The position numbers and the translations under genes are program-made. The notes under the pieces are model-generated. The model did no database searches, was not told the origin of the DNA, and worked only from the letters and a program-made list of their open reading frames with translations. Shown here piece after piece: positions 57,081-64,000 of a DNA stretch of 64,000 nt (within the stretch, counting starts at the first letter, position 1; every line of letters starts with the position of its first letter). Source of the stretch: Oscillospiraceae bacterium (GTDB taxonomy: Bacteria; Bacillota; Clostridia; Oscillospirales; Oscillospiraceae); the NCBI GenBank assembly GCA_902787755.1, contig CADAHL010000001.1, positions 175,236 through 239,235 of the forward strand, given 5' to 3'.

Positions 57081-58295
57081 ATGCTTGTGTTTGACCAGGT
57101 CAAAACCTACAGCCGCGATGGAGGCAAAGCGCCTTTCGTCGTCCACAACAGCAGCGCCTTCTGCCGCCTGAACACAAATCAATTTGTCCTACTGCCCGGT
57201 TTCTGCGATGTGCATGTGCATTTTCGCGAGCCGGGCTTTTCTTATAAGGAGACCATCCGTACCGGCTCTCTGGCCGCCGCTCGGGGCGGCTATACCGACG
57301 TGTGCACTATGCCCAACCTGAACCCGGTTTCCGATTCCCCGGAGCACCTGAAGCTTCAGGAGGACCTCATTCACCGCGACGCCGTCATCGGCGTTCACCC
57401 CTATGCCGCCATCACCCTGGCGCAGAAGGGTGAGAAGCTTTCGGATCTGGAGGCCCTGGCACCCCGGGTCATCGCCTTCTCCGATGATGGACACGGCGTC
57501 CAGTCTGAAAGCATGATGCGCAGCGCCATGGAGGCGTCCAAAGCTCTGGGCAAAATGATCGTAGCCCACTGTGAGGACAACCGTCTTCTCCGGGGCGGCT
57601 ATATCCACGACGGCGCCTATGCCGCGGCCCACGGCCATCGGGGCATCTGCTCCGAGAGCGAATGGGGCCAGATCGCCCGGGATCTTCGTCTGGCCAGAGA
57701 GACCGGCTGTGCCTATCACGTCTGCCACATCTCCACCAGGGAGAGCGTGTCCCTGATCCGTCAGGCCAAGCGGGAGGGCGTGAACGTCTCCTGCGAAACC
57801 GCGCCCCACTATCTGCTGCTGGACGACTCCTTCCTGCAAGAGGACGGGCGCTTCAAGATGAATCCTCCCCTGCGTTCACCGGAGGACCGGGAGGCCCTGC
57901 TGGAGGGCCTGCTGGACGGCACCGTAGACATGATCGCCACCGACCACGCCCCTCACAGCGCTCTGGAGAAATCCCGAGGTCTGGAGGGCAGCGCCTTCGG
58001 GATCGTTGGCCTGGAGATCGCCTTTCCCCTGCTCTATACGGAGCTTGTGAAGCCCGGGATCCTTTCCATGGATCGGCTGCTGGAGCTAATGTGCTATACT
58101 CCCCGCCGCCGCTTCGGTCTGCCGTTGGGCAACGATTTCTCCCTCTGGGATCTGGAGCGGGAATACGCCGTGGATCCGGCGGAGTTTCTCTCCCTGGGAA
58201 GAGCAACGCCCTTTGAGGGCCGTAAGATCCGCGGCCGCTGCATGCTGACCGTGAAGGACGGAAAAGCGGTGTATTGGGAGGGCATGGAATGCTGA
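57081..58295 (+). CDS. pyrC: dihydroorotase
   Basis: Third step of pyrimidine synthesis, closing carbamoyl-aspartate to dihydroorotate. The 404-residue class I enzyme has the metal motif DVHVHFREPG (about 47-56), KETIRTGSLAAARGGYT, later His ligands (AHCED, CHIST) and the catalytic Asp in ATDHAPH. GGAGG is 7 bases before the ATG at 57081; a TTG two codons earlier is inside it. The first ~30 residues are a short divergent N-domain. It is first in pyrC-K-D-F-E-B-I, behind the attenuator. Confidence 0.95.
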   Translation: MLVFDQVKTYSRDGGKAPFVVHNSSAFCRLNTNQFVLLPGFCDVHVHFREPGFSYKETIRTGSLAAARGGYTDVCTMPNLNPVSDSPEHLKLQEDLIHRDAVIGVHPYAAITLAQKGEKLSDLEALAPRVIAFSDDGHGVQSESMMRSAMEASKALGKMIVAHCEDNRLLRGGYIHDGAYAAAHGHRGICSESEWGQIARDLRLARETGCAYHVCHISTRESVSLIRQAKREGVNVSCETAPHYLLLDDSFLQEDGRFKMNPPLRSPEDREALLEGLLDGTVDMIATDHAPHSALEKSRGLEGSAFGIVGLEIAFPLLYTELVKPGILSMDRLLELMCYTPRRRFGLPLGNDFSLWDLEREYAVDPAEFLSLGRATPFEGRKIRGRCMLTVKDGKAVYWEGMEC

Positions 58296-59026
58296 CTGAG
58301 GGTCTGTTCACCATCGCGGAGAATACTCCCCTGACGCCCCGGGTCTCCCGGCTGCGTCTGCTGGGGGACGCCTCCGCCATCGACGGGCCGGGCCAGTTCG
58401 TTCAGATCCGCATCCCCGGCTTTTCTCTCCGCCGCCCCTTCTCCGTGGGTTCCAAAGAACAGGACAGTCTGACCGTGTGCTATCAGGCCGTGGGCACCGG
58501 GACCGAGACTTTGCGCGGTCTGCCGCCTGGAGAACAGCTGGATCTGCTCACGGGTCTGGGCAACTGCTTCGACCTATCCCGTGCCGGACAGCGTCCCCTG
58601 CTCATCGGCGGTGGCACCGGGGCCTCTCCCCTGCTGTATCTGGCTAAGGAACTGATTTCCCGGGAAATCCAAGCTCAGGTGCTTCTGGGCTTTGGCACAA
58701 GGGAGGACGTTTTCCTGCTCGACGAGTTTCAGGCCCTGGGTCTCTCCCCCATCGTGACCACTGCCGACGGCAGCTTCGGGATTCCGGGGCTGGTTACCGA
58801 CGCCATGGTTCGGGAGCACAGCTTCTTCTATGCCTGTGGTCCTCTCCCCATGTTGAGGGCAGTGAGTCGGAAAAGCCCCGTAGGCGGTCAGATGAGTCTG
58901 GAGGCCCGGATGGGCTGCGGCTTCGGCGCGTGCATGGGCTGTACCATCCGGACCAGCCGAGGCCCGAAACGGGTCTGCCGGGAGGGTCCGGTGTTCGACA
59001 AGGAGGAACTGCTGTGGGAAGACTGA
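58289..59026 (+). CDS. pyrK: dihydroorotate dehydrogenase B, electron-transfer subunit
   Basis: FAD and 2Fe-2S subunit that lets PyrD use NAD+. The 245 residues show LRRPFSVGS (FAD), IGGGTGASPLLYLAKEL (NAD domain), ACGPLPMLRAV, and the cluster motif CGFGACMGCTI...C at the C-terminus. The start at 58289 follows GGGAGGG; it overlaps pyrC by 7 bases. Its place before pyrD is the normal class 1B arrangement. Confidence 0.95.
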   Translation: MLTEGLFTIAENTPLTPRVSRLRLLGDASAIDGPGQFVQIRIPGFSLRRPFSVGSKEQDSLTVCYQAVGTGTETLRGLPPGEQLDLLTGLGNCFDLSRAGQRPLLIGGGTGASPLLYLAKELISREIQAQVLLGFGTREDVFLLDEFQALGLSPIVTTADGSFGIPGLVTDAMVREHSFFYACGPLPMLRAVSRKSPVGGQMSLEARMGCGFGACMGCTIRTSRGPKRVCREGPVFDKEELLWED

Positions 59027-59925
59027 GCGTATCTCTCTGCGGCATTGAGCTGGACAACCCCGTAATCGCCGCCTCCGGTACCTTCGGCTACGGCGCGGAG
59101 TTTGCCGAGCTCTATGATATCAACTGCTTGGGCGCCTTCTCTCTGAAAGGTACCACGCTGGAGCCCCGCTTCGGCAACCCCGGTCCCCGGATCGCGGAGA
59201 CGCCCGCCGGGATGCTCAACGCCGTGGGTCTGCAGAATCCAGGCGTTCGGGCCGTGATCGCGCAGGAGCTGCCCCGACTGAGCCGCTTCTGTCACAAGAA
59301 GGTCATCGCCAACGTCAGCGGTTTTTCCATTGAGGAATACGCCCGGGTCAGCCAGCTTCTGGATTCTCAGGATCAGGTGGGCTGGCTGGAGATCAACATC
59401 AGCTGTCCCAACGTCCACGGCGGGGGCATGAGCTTCGGCACCGATCCCCAGGCCGCCGCCGCGGTAACCAGGGCCGTGCGGGCGGTGACAAAGAAACCGC
59501 TGATCCTGAAGCTCTCCCCCAACGTCACCGATATCGTTTCCATCGCCAGAGCCTGCGAGGACGCCGGGGCCGACGCGGTGAGTCTCATCAACACCCTGAT
59601 GGGTATGCGCATCGACCTTCGCACCCGCCGCCCGGTGCTGGCCAACACCACCGGAGGGCTCTCCGGGCCCGCGGTGTTCCCCGTGGCGCTGCGAATGGTC
59701 TGGCAGGTCTCCCGGGCCGTACAGATCCCGGTAGTGGGTCTGGGCGGCGTACAGAGCGCCGAGAACGTGCTGGAGATGCTGATGGCCGGGGCAACTGCCG
59801 TTCAGGTAGGCGCTGCCAACCTCACCGATCCCTTCATCTGCCCCAAAATCATTGCCGCGCTCCCGGAGGTCATGGACCGCTACGGGATCCGGAGCTTATC
59901 CGAACTTACAGGAGGAACTTTCTGA
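59014..59925 (+). CDS. pyrD: dihydroorotate dehydrogenase B, catalytic subunit, GTG start
   Basis: FMN enzyme oxidising dihydroorotate to orotate with PyrK. The 303-residue protein has the class 1B active-site Cys in [14 protein letters not shown] (about residue 130), [10 protein letters not shown], and the FMN-phosphate motifs [21 protein letters not shown]. The start is GTG at 59014, 7 bases after AAGGAGGA, giving [17 protein letters not shown]; it overlaps pyrK by 13 bases. Confidence 0.95.
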   Translation: MGRLSVSLCGIELDNPVIAASGTFGYGAEFAELYDINCLGAFSLKGTTLEPRFGNPGPRIAETPAGMLNAVGLQNPGVRAVIAQELPRLSRFCHKKVIANVSGFSIEEYARVSQLLDSQDQVGWLEINISCPNVHGGGMSFGTDPQAAAAVTRAVRAVTKKPLILKLSPNVTDIVSIARACEDAGADAVSLINTLMGMRIDLRTRRPVLANTTGGLSGPAVFPVALRMVWQVSRAVQIPVVGLGGVQSAENVLEMLMAGATAVQVGAANLTDPFICPKIIAALPEVMDRYGIRSLSELTGGTF

Positions 59926-60623
59926 TGGGCAAGGATGTCATCATCGCCTGTGATTTTTCCAACGCGGAGGAGACTCTCTCCTTCCTGGATCGTTTTGAAA
60001 CCGAGCGGCCCTTTGTCAAAATCGGCATGGAGCTGTTCTACGCCGAGGGCCCCGAGATCGTGCGTCAGCTGAAGGCCCGTGGGCACAGGATCTTTCTGGA
60101 TCTGAAGCTGCACGATATCCCCAACACCGTGAAGAAGGCCATGTCGGTACTCTCCCGGCTGGACGTGGATATCGTCAATCTTCACGCCGCCGGGACCTCC
60201 GCCATGATGCGCGCGGCCCTGGAGGGGCTGACCCGCCCTGACGGCAGCCGCCCGCTGCTGATCGCCGTGACCCAGCTTACCAGCACCGACGAGGCTACCA
60301 TGCGCCGGGAGCTGCTGATCGGCCGGCCCATGGACGAGGTGGTCATGGCCTACGCCCGCAATGCCGCCGCCGCGGGTCTGGACGGCGTGGTCTGCTCTCC
60401 CCTGGAGGCCGCCGCCGTGCACGAAAGCTGCGGCAAGGACTTTCTCACCGTGACCCCGGGCGTCCGCTTTGCGGAGGGAGACGCCGGGGATCAGAAGCGC
60501 GTGACCACACCGGCCCGGGCCAAAGAGCTGGGCGCGGATTATATTGTTGTGGGCAGACCCATTACCAAAGCAGAGGATCCTGTGGCTGCCTACCGTAGAT
60601 GTGTAAAGGAGTTTGTGGAATGA
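59925..60623 (+). CDS. pyrF: orotidine 5'-phosphate decarboxylase
   Basis: Last step to UMP. The 232-residue protein shows the catalytic [15 protein letters not shown] (Lys-Asp-x-x-Asn-type tetrad, about 59-73), [10 protein letters not shown] at the start, and [18 protein letters not shown], then [10 protein letters not shown] for phosphate binding. The ATG at 59925 overlaps the pyrD stop by one base, with GGAGGA upstream. Confidence 0.97.
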   Translation: MGKDVIIACDFSNAEETLSFLDRFETERPFVKIGMELFYAEGPEIVRQLKARGHRIFLDLKLHDIPNTVKKAMSVLSRLDVDIVNLHAAGTSAMMRAALEGLTRPDGSRPLLIAVTQLTSTDEATMRRELLIGRPMDEVVMAYARNAAAAGLDGVVCSPLEAAAVHESCGKDFLTVTPGVRFAEGDAGDQKRVTTPARAKELGADYIVVGRPITKAEDPVAAYRRCVKEFVE

Positions 60624-61258
60624 AAGAGCAGATTGCCAGAGACCTTCTGAAGATCGGGGCCGTGTTTTTCCGCCCGGACGAGCCCTTCACCTGGGCCAGC
60701 GGCATCCAGAGTCCCGTCTACTGTGACAACCGCCTGACCCTGTCCTCGCCCCAGGTCCGCAGCCATGTGGAATCCGGCCTGGAGAAGCTGGTGCGGGTGC
60801 ATTATCCCGAGGCCCAGGTCATCATGGGCACCTCCACCGCCGGCATCGCCCACGCCGCCATTACCGCCCATCTGCTGGGCCTGTCCATGGGTTACGTGCG
60901 CACCGGCGCCAAGGATCACGGCCGCCGCAACCAGATCGAGGGCCGCCTGGAGCCGGGCCAGAAGGTCGTGGTGGTGGAGGATCTGATCTCCACCGCGGGC
61001 AGCGTCCTGGAGGTGGTGGAGATCCTACGGGAAGCCGGCGCGGAAGTTCTGGGCGTGGTGAGCATCTTCACCTACGGCATGCGGAAGGGTCTGGATCGGC
61101 TGAAGAAGGCCGGGGTGACCAACTACTCCCTGACGGATTTTGATACCATTGCCCGGATCGCGGCGGAGGAGGGCTATATCCGGCCGGAGGACGTCCGGCG
61201 TCTCATCGCCTTCCGGGACAATCCCAATGACGAAAGCTGGAAAGGAGCCGCCCTGTGA
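60620..61258 (+). CDS. pyrE: orotate phosphoribosyltransferase
   Basis: Joins orotate to PRPP to give OMP. The 212 residues include [42 protein letters not shown] (the flexible catalytic loop with Lys/Arg/His) and the PRPP motif [21 protein letters not shown] precedes the ATG at 60620, which overlaps the pyrF stop by 4 bases. Confidence 0.97.
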   Translation: MKEQIARDLLKIGAVFFRPDEPFTWASGIQSPVYCDNRLTLSSPQVRSHVESGLEKLVRVHYPEAQVIMGTSTAGIAHAAITAHLLGLSMGYVRTGAKDHGRRNQIEGRLEPGQKVVVVEDLISTAGSVLEVVEILREAGAEVLGVVSIFTYGMRKGLDRLKKAGVTNYSLTDFDTIARIAAEEGYIRPEDVRRLIAFRDNPNDESWKGAAL

Positions 61259-62178
61259 GACATCTGATCAACATTCTGGATTTCTCCCCCGAAGAGCTGC
61301 AGGAGCTCATTGACACCGCCAACGACATCATCGCCGACCCCGCCAAATACAGCCAGATCTGCCGGGGCAAGAAGCTGGCAACCCTGTTTTTCGAGCCCTC
61401 GACCCGCACCCGGCTGAGCTTTGAAGCCGCCATGTACGAGCTTGGCGGCAATGTGATCGGCTTTTCCGAGGCCAACAGCTCCTCCGCCGCCAAGGGCGAG
61501 AGCGTGGCCGACACGGCCAAGACCATCTCCTGCTACGCGGATATCATTGCCATGCGGCACCCCAAGGAGGGCGCGCCGCTGGTGGCCTCCCAGAATGCCA
61601 CGGTGCCGGTCATCAACGCCGGCGACGGCGGCCACAATCACCCCACCCAGACTCTGGCAGACCTGCTGACCATCTATCGGGAGAAGGGCCGCTTCGACCA
61701 CCTGACCGTGGGTCTCTGCGGCGACCTTAAGTTCGGCCGCACGGTACACTCGCTCATCAATGCCCTCAGCCGCTATGAGGGGCTCAAGTTCGTGCTGATC
61801 TCCCCGGAGGAGCTGAAGCTGCCCAGCTACGTGAAGAAGGAGGTCCTCCGGGCCCAGGGCATCCCCTACGTCCAGACCACGGATCTGGAAGGGGCCATGC
61901 CGGACCTGGATATCCTCTACATGACCCGCGTCCAGCGGGAGCGCTTCTTCAACGAGGAGGATTACCTGCGCCTGAAGGACAGCTATATCCTCACCCCGGA
62001 CAAGCTGCAGAACGCCCGGCAGGATCTGAGCATTCTCCATCCCCTGCCCCGGGTCAACGAGATCAGCGTGGCCATCGACAGCGATCCCAGAGCCTGCTAC
62101 TTCAAGCAGGTTCTTAACGGCAAATACATGCGCATGGCTCTCATTCTGAAGCTCTTGAAGGAGGCCGGAACCCTATGA
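61255..62178 (+). CDS. pyrB: aspartate carbamoyltransferase catalytic subunit, GTG start
   Basis: Commits aspartate to pyrimidine synthesis. The 307 residues carry the carbamoyl-phosphate site [19 protein letters not shown] (about 43-61), [21 protein letters not shown] and [10 protein letters not shown]. The start is GTG at 61255, overlapping the pyrE stop by 4 bases, with AAAGGAG upstream. It pairs with pyrI next door, so an allosteric class B holoenzyme is expected. Confidence 0.97.
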   Translation: MRHLINILDFSPEELQELIDTANDIIADPAKYSQICRGKKLATLFFEPSTRTRLSFEAAMYELGGNVIGFSEANSSSAAKGESVADTAKTISCYADIIAMRHPKEGAPLVASQNATVPVINAGDGGHNHPTQTLADLLTIYREKGRFDHLTVGLCGDLKFGRTVHSLINALSRYEGLKFVLISPEELKLPSYVKKEVLRAQGIPYVQTTDLEGAMPDLDILYMTRVQRERFFNEEDYLRLKDSYILTPDKLQNARQDLSILHPLPRVNEISVAIDSDPRACYFKQVLNGKYMRMALILKLLKEAGTL

Positions 62179-62591
62179 ATATCGACGCCATTCAGAACGG
62201 AATCGTCATCGACCACATCACCGCGGGCCGGGGCATGAAGCTCTACGAGCTTCTGGGTCTGGAAAAACTGGATTGCTCCGTGGCCATCATCAAGAACGTG
62301 CACAGCGTAAAGCTGGGGAAAAAGGACATCATCAAAATCGACGCCGATATCCCGGTGAACCTGGACGTGATCGGCTACGTGGATCCCGGCGTCAGCGTCA
62401 ACATCATCCGGGGCGGCCAACTCGTCGAGAAGCGCCGGATCGACATGCCGGAGCTGCTCACCAACGTGATCTTCTGCAAGAATCCCCGCTGCATCACCTC
62501 CGTGGAGCAGGAGATCCGACACGTGTTCAAGCTGACCGACCGGAAGAACAAGGTCTACCGCTGCCTCTACTGCGAGACCAAGGCCAACTGA
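62175..62591 (+). CDS. pyrI: aspartate carbamoyltransferase regulatory subunit
   Basis: Zinc-binding regulatory chain that gives nucleotide feedback to PyrB. The 138-residue protein has the nucleotide domain ([20 protein letters not shown]) and a C-terminal zinc site with CKNPRCIT and YRCLYC (four cysteines). It overlaps pyrB by 4 bases. pyrI in a Clostridia pyr operon means control acts at both the enzyme and the attenuator. Confidence 0.96.
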   Translation: MNIDAIQNGIVIDHITAGRGMKLYELLGLEKLDCSVAIIKNVHSVKLGKKDIIKIDADIPVNLDVIGYVDPGVSVNIIRGGQLVEKRRIDMPELLTNVIFCKNPRCITSVEQEIRHVFKLTDRKNKVYRCLYCETKAN

Positions 62592-62611
62592 CAAAAGAAA
62601 GAGAGGGAACC

Positions 62612-64000
62612 ATGGCAACCATCATCAACGAGCCTTCCCATACCTTTAACGAGTACCTTCTGATCCCCGGCTACACGCCCATCACCTGCCGGTCGGAGAA
62701 GGTGTCCCTGAAAACGCCCCTGGTGAAGTACCGCAAGGGAGAAGAGGACTGCCCCATCACCATGAACATCCCCATGGTCTCGGCTATCATGCAGTCGGTG
62801 TCGGGAGAGAAGATGGCGGTGGCGCTGGCTACCGAGGGCGGCGTGTCCTTCATCTACGGCTCCCAGTCCATCGAGGACGAGGCGGCCATGGTCGCCCGGG
62901 CCAAAGCCACCAAGGCGGGCTTTGTGCGCAGCGACTCCAATCTGAGCCCGGACAACGCGCTCTCCGACGTGCTGGAGCTGAAGGAGCGGACGGGGCATTC
63001 CACCATGGCCGTCACCGAGGACGGCACCCCGGAGGGGAAGCTGGTGGGCATCGTCACCAGCCGGGATTACCGGGTCAGCCGCATGGATCCCGCCACGCCG
63101 GTTTCGGCCTTCATGACGCCTCTGGAGAAGCTGGTCACCGCCCGGGAGGGCGTGAGCCTGAAGGAAGCCAACGACATCATCTGGGAGCACAAACTCAACT
63201 CCCTGCCCATCGTAGACGAGGCGGGACGGCTGTGCTACCTGGTGTTCCGCAAGGATTACGATAACCACAAGCAGAACCCCAACGAGCTGCTGGACGCCCA
63301 CAAGCGCTACGTGGTGGGCGCGGGCATCAACACGAGAGACTATGCCGAGCGGGTCCCGGCCCTGCTGGAGGCGGGCGCGGACGTGCTGTGCATCGACTCC
63401 TCCGAGGGCCACACCGACTGGCAGCGCTTCACCCTGGCCTGGATCCGGGAGCGCTACGGCGACGCGGTAAAGGTGGGCGCGGGCAACGTGGTGGACGCCC
63501 GGGGCTTCCGCTTCCTGGCCGACTGCGGCGCGGACTTCGTGAAGGTGGGTATCGGCGGTGGCTCCATCTGCATCACCCGGGAGACCAAGGGCATCGGCCG
63601 GGGCCAGGCCACGGCGGTGATCGAGGTTTGTGAGGAGCGAGACCGGTATTTTGCCGAGACCGGTGTGTATATCCCCGTCTGCTCCGACGGTGGCATCGTC
63701 TATGACCACCACATCGCCCTGGCGCTGGCCATGGGAGCGGACTTTGTGATGCTGGGCCGCTACTTTGCCCGCTTCGATGAGAGCCCGACGAACAAGGTGA
63801 ACATCGGCGGGACCTACTACAAGGAGTACTGGGGCGAGGGCTCGGCCCGGGCCCGGAACTGGCAGCGCTACGACATGGGCGGGGACAAGAAGCTGTCCTT
63901 TGTAGAGGGCGTGGACTCCTACGTGCCCTACGCCGGTTCTCTGAAGGACAACGTGGCCGTGACCCTGAGCAAGGTCAAGCACACCATGTGCAACTGCGGG
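62612..64000 (+). CDS. guaB: IMP dehydrogenase, cut by the right edge
   Basis: Oxidises IMP to XMP, the first step to GMP. The visible 463 residues include the catalytic loop [20 protein letters not shown] (short core SICITRET, Cys about residue 320), two CBS domains in the middle (about 110-225), [23 protein letters not shown] and the flap region ARNWQRYD. The C-terminus runs off the window. The loop and the stretch [13 protein letters not shown] with [14 protein letters not shown] look more like the trypanosomatid-type IMPDH than the Escherichia/Bacillus type (GPGSICTTR). GAGAGGG precedes the ATG. It follows pyrI by 20 bases and could be read through from the pyr operon. Confidence 0.92.
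   Translation, partial: MATIINEPSHTFNEYLLIPGYTPITCRSEKVSLKTPLVKYRKGEEDCPITMNIPMVSAIMQSVSGEKMAVALATEGGVSFIYGSQSIEDEAAMVARAKATKAGFVRSDSNLSPDNALSDVLELKERTGHSTMAVTEDGTPEGKLVGIVTSRDYRVSRMDPATPVSAFMTPLEKLVTAREGVSLKEANDIIWEHKLNSLPIVDEAGRLCYLVFRKDYDNHKQNPNELLDAHKRYVVGAGINTRDYAERVPALLEAGADVLCIDSSEGHTDWQRFTLAWIRERYGDAVKVGAGNVVDARGFRFLADCGADFVKVGIGGGSICITRETKGIGRGQATAVIEVCEERDRYFAETGVYIPVCSDGGIVYDHHIALALAMGADFVMLGRYFARFDESPTNKVNIGGTYYKEYWGEGSARARNWQRYDMGGDKKLSFVEGVDSYVPYAGSLKDNVAVTLSKVKHTMCNCG

Overview
The window looks like G+C-rich chromosomal DNA from a spore-forming, anaerobic Clostridia bacterium, probably a gut Oscillospirales member. This is inferred from gene content: anaerobic ribonucleotide reductase NrdD/NrdG, a pro-sigma-K gene plus bofA, a rimP-nusA-rnpM-L7Ae-infB operon, a DUF4317 protein, a PyrR-type pyr leader, and the kind of short hairpin repeats common in gut Firmicutes. 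No phage, insertion sequence, CRISPR array or rRNA was seen.

Layout. 1-4008 (minus) is the protein quality-control block tig-clpP-clpX-lon, with lon cut by the left edge. 4144-7037 holds an Rrf2 regulator divergent from cysK, then glyA. 7167-9920 is a lipid cluster: two PlsC-type acyltransferases and a PAP2 protein. 10056-13398 holds a D,D-carboxypeptidase and a regulator/ABC exporter operon. 13574-14670 is an A+T-rich segment with a TM2 gene, bounded by a copy of the tRNA-Leu 3' end, followed by tRNA-Leu and tRNA-Gly. 14749-21146 (minus) is parE-parC-yitT-lipoprotein. 21488-25912 holds bofA, a HAD phosphatase, murF, an exonuclease and an unusual HTH/15-residue-repeat protein.

26013-36934 is the conserved translation block. 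It is split in two by an oppositely oriented DUF5058/membrane protein/M20 peptidase cassette. 37071-40880 has a VanY-type carboxypeptidase and nrdD-nrdG under tandem NrdR boxes. 41138-48231 has a DUF4317 gene, a hairpin-array intergenic element, a CPA2 antiporter, tex and sigK. 48409-53765 has a Cys-rich membrane protein/radical SAM pair and a three-gene flavoprotein/2Fe-2S operon of unknown substrate. 53766-54375 is a mosaic of dispersed repeats, followed by an acyl-ligase/ACP/thioesterase operon. 56916-62591 is a complete attenuator-controlled pyrC-K-D-F-E-B-I operon, followed by guaB, which runs off the right edge.

The best candidates for undescribed systems are the flavoprotein/ferredoxin-reductase operon (49574-53765), the HTH protein with a cysteine ladder (25004-25912), the DUF5058-M20 cassette (29274-32206), the acyl-ligase/ACP/thioesterase operon (54376-56677), and the tRNA-Leu-linked A+T-rich insertion (13574-14473). 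No function is proven for any of these from sequence alone. All positions and motifs were read by eye, so promoter and hairpin calls are pattern matches, not measured.
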